Shown: piece after piece, positions 16,682 to 30,239 of the stretch | How the letters are laid out: each line of letters opens with the position of its first letter | How positions within the stretch are numbered: the first letter of the stretch is position 1 | Assembly (NCBI GenBank): GCA_036023115.1 | Contig: JAYKKT010000076.1 | Location: forward strand, 7,010,001 to 7,074,000 | Length of the DNA: 64,000 bases | Direction of reading: 5' to 3' | Origin: Brasenia schreberi | Lineage: Eukaryota > Streptophyta > Magnoliopsida > Nymphaeales > Cabombaceae | Translations under genes and position numbers: made by a program | Notes under the pieces: model-generated | Database searches by the model: none | The model's input: the letters and a program-made list of their open reading frames with translations, nothing else | Told to the model about the DNA's origin: nothing

Positions 16682-17200
16682 TAGCCAGTTCCAGTTTGTC
16701 CAAACCTATGAACCGTAACAGAATCGATTGTAGGCCAATCTCGGTTACAGGTCCATACTCACCGGCTCCGGGTCAAAGCTAGAACCATACATAAAATAAA
16801 AAAAATTATTAGATCTTTACATACATTTGACATTAATGATCGACTCAGTCATTATGCTTCATACTGACTGACTTTTGCCGTGTCCATCATTATGATTCAT
16901 AGGCCTAAGCGTATCATTACCTATGAAGCTATGATAATGGCAACAATCATGTTATTGTATTTTAAGTAAAATTATTTTGATTCTTTGTAAATTCACTTTA
17001 AAAGTATATTTTTAAATAATATATTAGAACCAGCGGTTCTGAACCACTGGTTCCAGTTTTGTGAAAGTTGAACCTGTAACCGAACCAAGATGATCTTGGT
17101 TACGGACACAGTTTCGGTTCTAGTTCGGCCTGGTTCCTGCCGGTTTGGGGCCTAGTTTGGTTCCGGTTCTAACTGTCCGTTAGGATTGGAACCATCCATG
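16682..17200. mobile_element. GGTTC-rich hAT/MITE-like element
   Basis: Both ends are crowded with GGTTC/GAACC motifs on alternating strands, as in the subterminal regions of hAT-type non-autonomous elements. The left end reads AGACATAGCCAGTTCC and the right end, reversed, GACATGGATGGTTCC, an imperfect terminal inverted repeat. The middle, 16800-17020, is AT-rich. There is no coding capacity. A related sequence sits at 33122-33432. Confidence 0.5.
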
Positions 17201-19232
17201 TCAAGATTGTTTAATTGTTTCTCCTCAATAATGACTCCAAAATTCATGATTCCAGGTCATAGTCTCCTGACTAGATGAAATTTTATGGGTAGAATTTCTA
17301 GATCCACTAAAATCCTAATTCAGGCAAGAAACATTTGGCAATTTGAACTCTAAAAATTCCTAAGTTCTACAGTAACTTTTAACACAATATAAGTGAAATT
17401 GCATTTCTCCTTGATAATATAAGATTCAGACTTGGATCTTTACCATAAATTTGTGCAAATTTTGGATTTTTCGGCATCTTCCACCAACAACTGAATTTTT
17501 TGGGTTCCCTAGCTCCTTGTAGGATCTCACCCTTTGTGGCATAACTCGTCATATAAAAATATTTTTTTAGTTTTTAAACCATTATAAGATAAAGAACTTG
17601 ATCTTTTAGACTCTAAATATAGAATCTTTGAAGCAGCACAGAGTATTAATGGAACTTTTTAAATTAGTCCGGTGTAGGTACCGGATTTGGTTAATTAAAG
17701 GGAAGATATTCATGTGATTTACGTAGGATAGTCATCTTCTAACATTGCAATTCATCTAATGATACACAAATAAACCAGGAAAAGAAGTTGCATTTCAAGT
17801 CGAGCAAAAAGTTACTTGGGTAATTCAATATCCCAATCTATTTCTATTCCTACTGTGCATGAGTTAATATAATCAAATGGAAGAAAGATATTTGGAAAGA
17901 AGTACGTTTCTATGTATCTTTTTTGGTGACATCTCATCAAACCCAACATGTAATTCTTTTCAAAATCCATCTTGAAAGCACAAATAGGTTAAAGATATCA
18001 CCAAATACAAAATTCAAGGGTGAAATACTCTCGTACCAGATAATGCATCCTGGCATGCATAAGCCCCAAAACAATTCAGTTCAATTCAATATAGAGTTTT
18101 GCATGTAAGTTGAGAAACTTTAGGCTATCCGAGCAAAATAATGCATCCTGGCATATATATATATTGATGGGTTTCGATCAAGAACAATTGAGTCGTAGTT
18201 GGTCAAAGGTAACATGCTTCTGGTCAACATCAACCAAGTGGGACTTGGTGGAGGTCCATTGAGCCTGGCTTCATTCATGGTCATGATTAAGTATTGAGTT
18301 GAAAGGGAAGGTACAGTGAGGCTTTAGAGTTCAAGGCCAAGGAGATAGATGATGGTCAGTGGCAGAACATGCCAACAAGGTGAAGGTTGGGTGGCAGTCC
18401 GCACAGTTGGCAACAACAATTCAAGCGCTTAGACAGATAGTGGTGGAGCCTATGGTGAGGTTGATCGGAAAAGGGGTTTTCACACTAAAGGTCTAGGGAA
18501 CTTGGTGGGTTGCCATAGTTCACCAAAGGACACTAGTAACGGCCTGTGTGATGACGAGGCTCTTGACTTCTTGTGGTAAGATTTAAAGAAGGTTGTGTTC
18601 AACTTCATCGGTGGCTATTTGGGTAGCAAGATGCTGGTGATGATTCTTAGGTGTATGATTAAAATGGGTTGTCGTTTGGATCAAATGTCAGCAATGCTGA
18701 GGGACTTCAGTGACTGATAAGCAGCTGAGTGATGCAGGGCAAGGTGTTAATAATGGTTCATGTGGAGGAAAGCAACATGATAACTTTTCGTGCAAGATCT
18801 TAACAACTTGTAGGAGATTGGTTGCGTTTGATGCTCAGCAGGATTTTGTCAACAAAAAGAACGCGAGTAGTGGTTCAAGTTGGCTAATTAAGGAGTCTGG
18901 AAACAAGATGGTGATTGGTTTTGGGTTGAGGTGGAACAGTTTTTGGCTAGTCAGGTTAGTTTTGTTAAGCATAGCTGTGTGGGGCAAAGGGAATTGATTG
19001 TTTTTGTTGGGGTGTGATTGCTTTAGATGGCAGTGATTAGCAACAAGGCTCTAGTGGTGGTTTTCTTGGCTCATGATGGTGGCTGAGGTGGCAATCAGAT
19101 GAAGCAATCAACAAGACATGGCAGGAAGGTTGTTGGTATGGCAGTTTGAGAAGCAGCATGATTACCAACATTCATGGTGATTGTCGCAACAAGAAGTGAT
19201 TGAGAAAGATATAAGAAACACCAATCTAGTAT

Positions 19233-19275
<43 letters not shown>

Positions 19276-20110
19276 TAGCTCTAGGAAGAGATGGTAGCTA
19301 CCCTAGAAAATTCAGAGGAAAGGAGAGTAAGAGATTAGAAGGAATTGAATCCATAGTTTCCGTGTGAGTTTTTGTTAGTCCTACTCATATGGGAATTTGA
19401 TAAGGCTTTAAATGAGTACTACTTCATTTGGCTTTTGATGAGGAGTCCTTTTGTAACTTAAATGTCTTCCAAGTCTTTCTGTCAAATATGAAGAGTGGCC
19501 TTTGAGATGGTTACCTTGATAGAGTCCTCTTCTGATTAGAACCTTGTTTGTTCTTCATATGCATTTGAGAATCTTGATTTGAGCTAGACTTTGGATCTTT
19601 AATGAGCCTTGAATATTAAAGGTGAATTTGGATACTAGTTTGATCTTCAATTCTTCAAATATGATATAGATTGAAGTAAAATCCAGGTCATATCATATGT
19701 AACACACCTGCAGGCACTTCCGCCACTTTCTTCTAACTCAAGATATCGACCACCTCATTGTGTCACCCTAATTGATTATTCGGAGTCATACTCTTCAAGT
19801 AGATTGAGCCCTTGAACTTGACAAGGTGTAGGTTTCTTTTGCATCTTGAAGAAGGTATTCACCATGCTACCTTGATACTTTGAATGACACTCAAGCAAGA
19901 AGACACACAATTGTAGATAATGCACCTGTGTCAATAGTTTCTTCTCATGTATATGGTAGCATGTCTCAGCATCTCTAAGTTTTCAGGTCTCAAAAGCCAT
20001 ATGATCACTACCTTGCACCAAAACCTGACCCTCGTCCGACCATTAGCATTAGTATTGTCTCCTAATGGTTGTCAAAAGTCAAACAACTTTAATACATGTC
20101 CCACTACGGT
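17200..20110. other. Intergenic, unassigned
   Basis: No gene is recognised. 17250-18110 is AT-rich. 18170-19230 is noticeably G/T-rich (many GGTGG and TTGG words) with no sustained frame resembling a known protein, perhaps old transposon DNA. A 17-bp direct repeat, ATAATGCATCCTGGCAT, occurs near 18040 and 18140. A microsatellite follows at 19234-19276. Confidence 0.4.
19234..19276. repeat. Compound (TA)n(GA)n microsatellite
   Basis: A short alternating TA run leads directly into about twelve GA repeats. Confidence 0.9.
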
Positions 20111-23100
20111 GTATGCAAAATGAATGTGCCTATGAAAAACAACATGCAATGCAAATCTTATTCCAAAAGTGCTTATTCATTTTATGACAATTACAAATCA
20201 ATAATAATAAAGGAAGATCTTCAAGAGGTGCTGGCTTGTCCAGGCTTCAAGCAAATGTACTTATCTTGATAAACAAGGATTAACTTGTGCTACTCAGGTG
20301 CATTTAGAGTATCATCATCCTCGCTTTAATAAATTAGCACCTACAACCAAGAGTTGGTGATCTCCTCCTCAGCAAGAACCAACTCCAAAGTGTCCATGTA
20401 CTCCAAAGGGAACCGTGCAACTCCTGTTGTCCTTGGGTTGTGAGAAAAGGCATGTGATCCATTATAGATACAAACCATCTTCACATGACTCCCCTTGTAC
20501 ACCTTATGGTCTTAAGAAGTTGAGAAAGAAGAGATATCCAATGGGAACTCTTATCTCAAAGGGATATGTCCTAACAATGATTAGGAGTTATCTTTTCTCG
20601 AAGTTACCTAAGATATCTCTAGCACAATTTATATCCTTCCTTACTAAGATTTCCTTGTTTTTCACATCTCCTTAAAAATAATTATAAAAAAACTCAAATG
20701 CTCATGAGATCAAGCTTATATGATATACCCCTAATCAAATACAACTTCTAGAACACCACCTCGTGTTCATAAAAATCAGAATTTAGACCCATATCATTCT
20801 TCTTCAAGCTTGAAACATTCAAAAACGCTCTAGCACCTTTTCAGAATTCCTCACAGATTTAACTTGAAGATTAATTTGTGACAAGATACTCAAAGTCTTG
20901 ACTTAAAAAATTGGGGTGTTTACAGATGTCTCTCTTTGATATGAATCAAACAACTTTGGTTGACAACAAAAAAGCAAATACTGAAGTCATTAAGTAAGGA
21001 TCGGGAGATATGCCTAAATTGTCAAATGCTCTTTTATGTCTCCTCATACTCGACATTCCCCTAGATGTTGTAAGAATCTCATAATCATAAAACAACCCAA
21101 GGGACCTACAAAACATCCCAAAATTAAGTTGGGCCAGATGAAAAGTGACAAGCAGGATCAAGCCAAGACCAAGTAGGTTGAGCCAACTCTCGGAGTTATT
21201 CTAATGCCACTAACCTATCAATAAAAACATATTCTATGCAACTAAAAATCGAATGTAGTCCAGATAGAAGGTTGAACATATGAAAGGTGAATCATCTACC
21301 TTGCCCCATCAAGAAAGGCTTTTGGATGGAATAATTGAGTTATAGTAGTATGTCCCATAGGTAGAACTTTAGGGTCAAAAGGAGAGAGAATCACTAAGTT
21401 GGAGTATCATGAGAAGGTCAATGGTAGACTCATCAGCTTGACAAATAGAGAGATTATCTCCATAAATGATCCAAAGGGGTGAACTTACTGTTTGGGTCCC
21501 ATGAGATCCTCTTGGAAAGCTTAGGTTGGGGTTAGGTTTAGGGGAAAAGACCTTAGATCTAGGGTCCTTTCTCTGATCATTCTTCAGTGGTGGGGTTGGT
21601 AGATTGGGCAATGGTGATTAAATGGGTCCCATACTTAGTTTTGTTATCCTTAAAATGCCCAATTTTCAAAATACAATCACAAAGACCTTTCTTCAAATTA
21701 GATTCATGCTATAAAGCATTTTAGTAAGCTCTTTAAAGGTCTCAACTATTTGTTTGGCTATCATTGACCAAATTTTCAATTCTCAAAAAACATCATAATG
21801 GAAATCTCTGTGTATGGGTTTATGCATCATAGTAATGGGAATTTGAAATCTGTTGTTGAAAGTATACGCATTCTCATGCCTCTTCTACTTCACAAATTCA
21901 TTCACCTCTAGATTTTTACTTTTCCTAAGACTATGGGTAGCCTTTCTAGGTTCTTTTATCCTCTGTCTAATATTCTAGTATTTCCAGTACAATCTTTTTT
22001 TATTTTTCTTTCTTTTCTCTTTCTCTGTTTCATCTTTAATATTTTCAATTTCTAAGAATCTTTGTCTAAGGGAGGCTTCTTATTCTAGGCTCAGGGACTT
22101 TTCCTATTAGCTGATAAGAGGCCTCTAACTCCGGATCATACTCTTCAAACTATTCATGATCCTTAAATTTTGACATTTTGGAGGTCTTAGGCTTAGTGAC
22201 TTTCTTTTTTTAGAAGGCGACAACTAGGAGTCATGGATAGGCTCATAGACGGTCTTCTTCTAGATATGGTTTTGACTTAGCAATAAAAAGATGAATCTAA
22301 CCATCATGGTTCTTTTTTGGTTTTCCCATGAATCTAGTGTAATAGAGATGGGCTCCATCAATGCAAATAGACTCAACCAAGGCCCCACAAGGCTCAACCA
22401 ATGTACAATATTAAGTATGTGAGTCAAGGACATCTATGATATTAAGTGGGTATGGAAAAAATCAAGGAGCCTTGTTCTCCTTGCTAAGGAGGCTCATATC
22501 GGTTGGCTGAGTAAAGTTTATGAAAAACTCACGAGCTCCATACAAGTCTCACAAGTGTGTAGTGAGAAGTATGTGTAATAACGTGCGTATGATATAAGCA
22601 TGAATAAATCACGGAAGAGTAGTCACAAAATAATCAATTAGGTCTACTACAAGCTTGTTATTTGCAGATAATAAGCAATGTAGTACCAAGAGTTCATCAT
22701 AGAAAACAACTTCTCGATGCTCAAAGTAATTAACATAAAGTATGTCCTAGAAAGCAAGTAATGAAATACAGGACATGCACAAGTCTATCTGACATATATA
22801 ATAGATTATAAAAGTAAAAAGTGTCATAACCTTGCCCAAATAAGTGTAAAAAACAAACAAGAATAAAAATTTATAGAGCTAAAGTGGATGACGAACCCTA
22901 GAAACAGCCTAGTAGACATTCAAGGTACCACTAGGTGTGCCAAAAAGAATTGCATTCAAAGGAATGTGCCTACGAAAAACAATATTTAGTGCATATCTTA
23001 TTCTTAAAGTGCTTGCTCGTTTTACTACAATTTTAAGCTAATAATAACAAAGAAAAAAATATTTGAAAGGTATAGGTCCATCTAGGCTTCAAAGGAACAT

Positions 23101-23860
23101 CTTCTTGTCCTGCTGAATAGGGGTCAACTCCTTATACTCTACCCCCAAGGTGTCCTTATCCTTGCTGATAAGTTAGCAGCTACAACCAAGAATTGTTGAT
23201 TCCTCCTCAACGAGCAAACTCCAAAGTGTGCATGTGCTCCAAAGGGAATCGTTCAGCTCCTAGGGGTGTAAGAAAAACAAATGCAATCTACTGTAGATGT
23301 AGGCCTTTATAAACACAACTCATCTTGGACACCTTATGTCCTTGAGAAATTTAAGAAAGAAGAGATGTCTCCCTCCTTATCTTTTAAAGACTGCATTAAC
23401 CCACTTCTTATAAGGACTTACTTATCTTAAGGGATAAATACAAACAATGATTAGGGTATTCTCCAAATTAGCTAAGTTATATCTTTAATATGTTGATTTT
23501 CTACAACTTAGAGAGAATTCCAATACATTTGATATTTCTCATTACTAGAAATCTCATAAAATCTAAAATTTTGTTTTTCATTGTATCTCACTAAAAAAAT
23601 AAGAAGAAGAAAACTCAAAATACTCATGAAATCTAGCTTATAATGGACACCACCTATAAAAATCCAACTTCTCCACATTTAAGAACAATCACCTTATGTT
23701 AACAAAAGGCAAGTTTTAAAACACATGATTCTTTCTATTTTCAAATATTCAAAAATTTAAACAAATCTTGAACCTTTTCAGAATTCCCTATAGACTCAAT
23801 TTCAAGACTAATTTGTAAGAAGATACTCAATGCTTTGACAAAAAATAGAGCTATTTAAAT
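20110..23860 (-). mobile_element. Gypsy-like LTR element with short internal region
   Basis: Two direct repeats, about 20117-20925 and 22953-23855, share long similar text, including GTGCCTA(T/C)GAAAAACAA, ACAACCAAGA, CTCCAAAGTGT and ATGCTCCAAAGGGAA-like blocks. In minus orientation the left copy starts TGTAAACACCCC at 20925 and is preceded by a polypurine-like CAAAGAGAGACATC (20926-20940), marking it as the 3' LTR. Left of the right copy, a degenerate TTTTTGGCACACC could be the PBS, marking a 5' LTR. The 2-kb internal region, 20941-22930, has no recognisable gag or pol, so the element is non-autonomous or heavily deleted. The two LTRs have diverged by substitutions and indels, so it is old. 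Confidence 0.6.
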
Positions 23861-23879
23861 ATGACCCCTAGACCTTAAA

Positions 23880-24270
23880 AGCGTCCTAATACTTAACTTA
23901 TACAAATTCTTTAAGAGGTCTATCTACAATGCTTCATTGTATGCGTAATCCTCGATAAATCTCTAGTAGTTTGCAAGGTTGAAGAAGCTGCTCTTTTTTT
24001 TGGACATTCTTCTAAGACCGCACCCAACCAACAATACCTTTACCTTCTAACCAATCCATCTAGATGGAACCTTGGTACAACATGACCTAGGAAATGTATC
24101 TCATGTTAATTCATGCTACCCCCACTTTAGGTAGAGGGTGTGATCTCTAAACACTAACTGTAGGTGTTTCACATGCCCCTCTAATGGCCTATTATAGATT
24201 ATGATGTCACCAAGGTACACCATCATGAAGTTGTTAAGATAACCTTAGAAGACCTTTTCAATATTGTACT
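23880..24270 (-). pseudogene. Ty3/gypsy reverse-transcriptase remnant
   Basis: The minus-strand translation keeps VYLGDIIIYNRPLEGHVKHLQLVFRD, where the family has the RT catalytic (Y/F)LDDI motif, followed by LYLKW, frameshifted link text and LANY-RFIEDY. This is the order of the gypsy RT to RNase H junction. The first Asp of the catalytic pair is Gly, and stops are present. It abuts the right LTR of the 20-24 kb element but need not belong to it. Confidence 0.7.
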
Positions 24271-24489
24271 AAAGGTTGTTGACATGTTGGTGAGTTCAAA
24301 CAGTATCATCAAAATATTAGATGCATATTATCGATTTACAATGTACTCTTCCCTTTATCTCCTAACTATAAATTTGTCAATATCCAGACCTCTAGTGGAG
24401 CTTAGAGAACCATCTAGCAATGCTCAACCAGTCGAACAAGTCATTGTGGCCTTATTTAAGTCATTGTGCAAGTCCAACAGTTTAGCAGT

Positions 24490-24800
24490 CGCTCCTCTTC
24501 GCGTCCCAGCCTTCCTCTTCGCCTCCCACACTCTTCGGTTGCATCCTATGCTCTTCGGTGGTCTCTCATGCGACCTTTGGCGGCCTCCCACATTATTTGG
24601 CCCCTCATGCTAGCCATCCATCCTTCCTCTTCGGCGGCCTCCCATGCCACCTCTTCGGTGGCCTCCCACATTGTTCGACCTCTCACAATGGCCAACTACC
24701 CTTCCTCTTTGGCGGCCTTCCATGTTCTTCGGTGGCTTCCTACACTGTTTGGCCTCCCACATTATTTGGCCTCCCATACCACCTCTTCGACAGTGAGTTA
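24490..24800. repeat. Minisatellite, CTTCGGTGGCCTCCCA family
   Basis: Imperfect tandem units built from CTTCGG(C/T)GG(C/T)CTCCCA(C/T) with interspersed ATTATTTGGCC and TTCGACCTC variants. Three frames are open through it because the repeat lacks stop codons; I regard those frames as artefacts. Confidence 0.75.
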
Positions 24801-24829
24801 AAATAAAACTCCTAGTCTATGGATAGACT

Positions 24830-27345
24830 TGAAATATGATTTACAAAACAAAATGTGAGTGTGCCAACAAGTTTTCTAAAACTTGCAAAATTAGATTTTC
24901 TAACCTTTTTGATGATTGTGGACAAGTGGATTCTTTTTGACATAAGCGTTCTTGAACTGATGCTCAAGGGTCAAGCTAGACACTTGAAAAAATGTCTTGT
25001 GATCCAGTAAGTTTTTGAAACAAATTTTCAATTGAAAAAGACTTCAAAATCATGTGATCATTCTCTTGACAAAAAACAACTTAAGTTCTGAAAAACATAA
25101 CCAGTCCTATTTCCAGCAATAATTGTTTCGAATTGTTTTAGAATTTTGTGGGATTCCACAAATCCTGAAAAATTCACCTAGGCTAGGCCCAGATGTGAAG
25201 TTTATTGGAATATTTTTGTTTTGGTTTTTAGTTATGAGGATGAACAGAATTAAATTCCTGAAATTCCTAACTTTAGAACTCAGAAAAGACTTTATCACAG
25301 AAATACAAAGGTTTAGAAAAATGTTTGTATCTCTACACGTAGATCTTATAATTTTATGAAATTGGAAGTTAAAAAACTATGACAATTAACTTTCCAATTA
25401 AATCATTTTCAGAATTGTTGGATTAATACAGACAAAGTTAAGGGAGTTTTACCTAGGCTCTATTACACGATATGAAGTGCAGGCAGGTTCTGTCTCAGTT
25501 TAAGTTCAGTTTTTCATAAATTTATTTATGACCTTACCAACACCTAAAATTCTTAAACATTTTATGCGATGTTGGTTAGTGTGTGAGTGAGGTGTAGACT
25601 AATTTTTAGAATTTTTTGTTAACACGTCAGTGTTGGAAAATTCAATGAACAGACATATACAAAATACTAGAAACAGAGTTTTCTGTTTAAGAGGCTAATG
25701 GATGAATCTGATTGATCTTTAATAGGTTAGTGATCATCCAAAGAAATTTTGGTTGAGGACTTGTATTCGTTTGGAGAGGAACTCATCTACATATGAATTC
25801 AAGGGCGATCTCTCTCGAGGATGAAAGCTCTCTTGGAAAACATATGTGATCATAGTCCATGCCTGCCCTTACATAATCTTATGGACCTTTAATCCACTAT
25901 AAGAGTGATTTACATACTCTTATCATTGTGTGTAAAACTTTGGTATTAATGCCCCTCTTATGGCTTCATATTTTATTAGGGAGGAAGTATAATAATCAAG
26001 AGAAACTAATATATCTATTGTGCATAGAAGGGATGAGAGAGTATAAGGTACAATGTATATTGATGTAGATGCAACTAATAAACAAATAAGTGATGGACGA
26101 TCTTATTGTTTTCCATAGACAAATTTTTATAGTACTTCTCCTAAAATATTACATTACTTTGGAGACATTTGCTCCTTAATTACAACTTGAATTGAATGAA
26201 ATTGAAGAAGGGAAAAGAGAAGGAAAGAAGATCGACCTTGATCAGATCTTGGGCGATGGGATTTGGCCGGCAACTTGGGGGCAACACCTTGGCTTGGGGT
26301 GACTCCTCCTCCTTCTTTCTCTCCTCTCTCTCTATCTCAATTTGTTGGGACTTCTCTTGAATTTTTTTTCCTTGAACCAACCCACAAGGGTTGTATTTAT
26401 AGTTTTCAAAGGAAGTCTCTAGGGTCTTCCACGAATTGAGCATGGTCATGTGCTTGGCCCAAGTTTGATTCTATCCAATGTGGGGATGCTGGTCACATGG
26501 CCTCACATGGGAGCACATGGGGCTCATGGTGGTCCCCCTCTTCATCAAGATGTAGCCTTGATGCAACCCACATGGTTTGGTCATGGCATAGGTGCGGTCT
26601 ACATGTGGCTCCTAGTGTTCTCCCAAGTGCAGCCCGCCTTATGGCTAGGTCTTGGTCATTCTGTGGTGCAACCTTGGTCCTTATGTGGTGCATGAGTGTG
26701 GCTTTTGTCTTAGCCACTCGGCCATTGTATTAGCCTTATTTTTTATTCACTTTGACCAAACACACACCTTGATTATTGGTGCGTCTTTAATTGGATGCAC
26801 CCTTGATTGGGTCTTTGGTGCCTACTTTATCTTGATTGCATGTAACCAAGAGTCCCTTTTACACTGACCTGGGCTAGGTTGGTGCAGCCCCTTGACTTGA
26901 ATTGAATCCACTTTGCCTTGATTTGGTCTCGAGTTGGACTTGCTTTACAATTTGTACCTGAATCAAATTAGATCGGGCTTCATGACTTGATCCTAGACCG
27001 AGTTGGGCTTGCCTACTTCATAGCTTGATCCCCTTACCTTTTTGGTCCTCGGTTGGACTTGCCTTGCAACTTGACCCTAAATTGGCTTGCCTTTTGTGGA
27101 TCTTTGCTTATCCTAGGCACTTACTTATCTTTCCTGAAAAAAACATTACTTTTTCATTTCACTTGATCCAACTTCAGCCTCCAAAATTTCCAAAACATTT
27201 ACTTTTGGAAAAAAGTGTGCTTTAAAAATCATCAGGTTTTAAAACAATTTCAAGGGTTATGAGAGTTTTCACATAAGTTTGAATTTGAAAAAGTATGTAT
27301 TTGGAAAAAAATTATTTACAAATTTTTTTCGGGTGTTTAGAGATG
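24830..27345 (-). repeat. Gypsy (Tat-like) 3' LTR region
   Basis: In minus orientation it begins TCTAAACACCCG near 27337, directly after a polypurine tract (CCAAAGAGGGGCATC, 27342-27356) that follows a Tat-like integrase. The right part, 26420-27130, carries repeated TTGACTTGA/GGGCTTG words. The left part is the family seen at 4840-6300. Its left boundary is uncertain. Confidence 0.55.
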
Positions 27346-27356
27346 CCCCTCTTTGG
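27342..27356 (-). other. Polypurine tract
   Basis: The minus strand reads CCAAAGAGGGGCATC immediately before the LTR start, the plus-strand priming site of this gypsy element. The 1.1 kb between it and the integrase (27360-28440) shows no convincing gene. Confidence 0.6.
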
Positions 27357-28439
27357 CATTAACCCAAATTTATTTGGTTAATGGTAAAGAATAAACACCC
27401 TTTGATTTTTCTTCCCAAACATTTCTCAAGAGTATGGATCCCTTCCTTTTTCGATAAAATCTCCTTTCTTGGGTTTATCTTATTTGAAAATGAGGGGTTT
27501 TTTAGCCAAAGGGGACTTTACATGAATGAGACTTGGCGCCTATAATGACCATGCATGAATGATCCTTTTATGGATGCATGTGTGCATGAAGTGTGAAATG
27601 GATGAAAAGGTTTTAGAGACTCCTACAGACCAGTTTGGGAGCTTGAGAGAGTACCCATGAAGGTCAGCTGCCCCAAATAGGATGGTTTCCATATTGTTTT
27701 GTTTGATGCTTTGGGTTTTGTAAAAATTCATTTCAAAAGAAAACTCCTTTTTGTTTCTATCATAAGGGACTTCCATTTCTTACCTTTTCTCTTCACTTGG
27801 GTTTTAATATCCATTACTTAGCAGAGGTTTTTGCTAAAAAAAACTTGATTGGTATTTCAAAACTCCATTTCCCACATGACAAGGTCTAACCCTAAACAAA
27901 ATAAAATCTAAATTGATAGTTTCTATTCCTACTCTAAGAATGTAATGACAAACTTTTTCTCCTTTGTGATAAGTTGTAGGGGGATGGGGAATGAGTTTCC
28001 CACGGTCTCTTCTAAAGCATCCCGTGGTACAAGGAAACAAAAATTTTTGATGGAAAATTGTTCATTTGAGCTTTGGCTTCTCTTTTCTTTTAAAGGGAAC
28101 CTCTATATTGAAGGTTTTATCTTTCCTTTTTCTTTTTCTTTTTAGGAAGACCCCTATATTGGAGGTTTATTTTCTTTTCCTTTTTCTTTTGACTTTTTGC
28201 CAATTTTTCTTTTGAGAGAATGAAATGGAAAAATAGCTTATCCCTCTAGATACTCGATCTAATCAAGTGTATCCTATTTCATAATAGCACATACTATTTG
28301 AAAATATTTTGCTATTTTGGACTAAGCCTCATCTTGTATCAATTCACTAATTTAGAGTCATATAATCAATTTTTGTCCTTCTTTCAAGAAACTCAAAGGA
28401 GACCCATTTTCAAAATTCATTTCGAAAGAATTTGTGGGA

Positions 28440-30170
28440 GGCCCTAAACATGATATTTGTTCAAGTATTGGGCATTTATATGGTCTACCAAGTTTCTTCC
28501 CTCAGCATCAATCAACCAATATGCATTATTTGTGGTTGCTCCTCTTACAACATAGGGACCTTCTCACTTGAGCCACCACTTTGCAAGGGGATGTGGGCCT
28601 CGGTGGTGTAAAGTTTTCAAAATACGGTCACCTACTTTAAAGTGGCGAGCCTTAATGTGCTTCTCATAATGTCAGGCTATCCTTTGTCGGTATGCATGTG
28701 CATGATCCATGGCAAGGAGCCTCTTCTCATCAAGCAAATCAAGCTTAGCAAGCCTAGCTTGTTGTAGGTCTCTAAGGGCATGTCGAATGTCATGAATGTA
28801 TGAAATGAATGCAACTTGATATGAATGGGAAGTACAATATTTGTACCATAGACCAACTCGAAAGGTGTGACATTTGTGGGAGTGTGGATGGAGGTTCTAT
28901 AAGCCCATAAGGCTTCATCTAATTTCTCATGCTATGTCCTACCCTTTTCTAAGGTTTTCTCAATTATGCTTATGAGAGTTTTGTTTGTAGCTTCGGCTTA
29001 GCCGTTGCCTTCAGGGTAGTAGGAAGATGAGAAGTGTTGAGTGATGTCATAGGTGTTACACAACATTTCCACCTTCTCATTTTTGAATAGGGTACCATTA
29101 TCTGACACTAGGTCTCTTGGGACTTAAAATCGAGCCAAGATATTTTTCTTAATGAATGCCACTACATGTTGTCCTTGAACATTTGCCAACGAGGTAGCTT
29201 CAATCCATTTAGAAAAATATTCATTAGCTCCTAAAATGAACTTGTGTCTATTGGATGTTGTGGGTGAGATTGGCCCAATGATGTCAAACACCCACATGGT
29301 GAAGGGCCATGGGCTAACAATGGAATGCAATGAAGATGATGGAGTGTGAAGAGCATGTCCATGCACTTGATATTGGTGACATTCTCTAACATGGTTATGA
29401 CAATCTTGTTTCTGGGTGAACTAAAAATAACATGCTCTAAGTATTTTCATGGCCATCATATTTGAATTGACATGACCCCCTTATTCTCCATTGTGGAACT
29501 CATGTAGAATAGTCTTAGCCTCATCATGGTCGACACACCTCAATGAGATGCCTCAAAAGCTCTGTTTGTATAGAAGCCCCTAGGACAACACATTGTGTTG
29601 AGATTTTCTGAATGGAAGCTTTATCTTTAAAAGAAACAAATTTGGGCAATCCTCCTTTTTCTAAATGGTTTTTATTGTTTTGAAACCAAGGGATTTCTTT
29701 TTTATTTTGGTCATTTTAGCAAATCTCCAAATCTTGGATTAATGAAGAGGGTATGTGTAGGATTTATAGGGATCGAGCACCTAGGATGGGTTCGATCCTT
29801 AGAGATGATCCTAGAGAGGAGAGAGAACATCAACCACTGTATTATCCTCTCTATCATTGTGAGTGTGTGTGAATGACTTGAATGAATCAACCAACTTGGT
29901 GGCCAATTTGTGGTATAAAATGAGTTTTTCATTTTTGACTTGCCAAATTTTTGAAACTTGGTTTATAAAGATGCTCCTAGATTTTGTAAAATTTTTAGGC
30001 CTTGTATGAGTGCCTCATATTCAACCACATTATTGGAACAAGGAAAATGTAATTGAAATGACATTGGGATCTATGCTTTTTCAAGGGGTATGAGGATGAT
30101 ACCTACTCCTGCCCCCTTGACAATTTCTTGCCCCACCAAAGTACGTCTTCCATAATGACAATTTCTTGCC
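28440..30170 (-). pseudogene. Ty3/gypsy Tat-lineage RNase H and integrase remnant
   Basis: On the minus strand, 30170-29950 holds an RNase H of the type placed before integrase in Tat/Athila elements: YFGGARN (normally FDGA) and CSNNVVEYEALIQGLK. From 29420 to 28450 follows the integrase: a zinc-finger remnant ending HVRECHQYQVHGH, then SPWPFTMWVFDIIGPI, YFSKWIEA, LSDNGTLF, an NGQAEATNKTL-like motif with a stop, and WAYRTSIHTPTNVTPFELVYG. Stops and frameshifts show it is dead. RT, protease and gag are missing. A 25-bp stretch, GACAATTTCTTGCCCCACC with flanks, is duplicated in tandem at about 30119-30180. Confidence 0.8.
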
Positions 30171-30239
30171 CCACCAAAGTATGATTTGACAAGAATGATG
30201 GATTACCCAAGAGCTTCATCAACAATACTGGCATCATTG

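Noticed and set aside
18170..19230. G/T-rich block as a possible gene
   Set aside because: No frame longer than about 95 codons and no recognisable motif in either strand.
24284..24806. Three overlapping open frames of 82-111 codons
   Set aside because: They read the minisatellite in all three frames with repeated Ser/His/Leu text; no protein family was recognised.
26450..26867. Several 70-80 codon frames in the G/C-richer part of the Tat LTR
   Set aside because: Overlapping frames on both strands, no start context and no family resemblance; it is LTR sequence.
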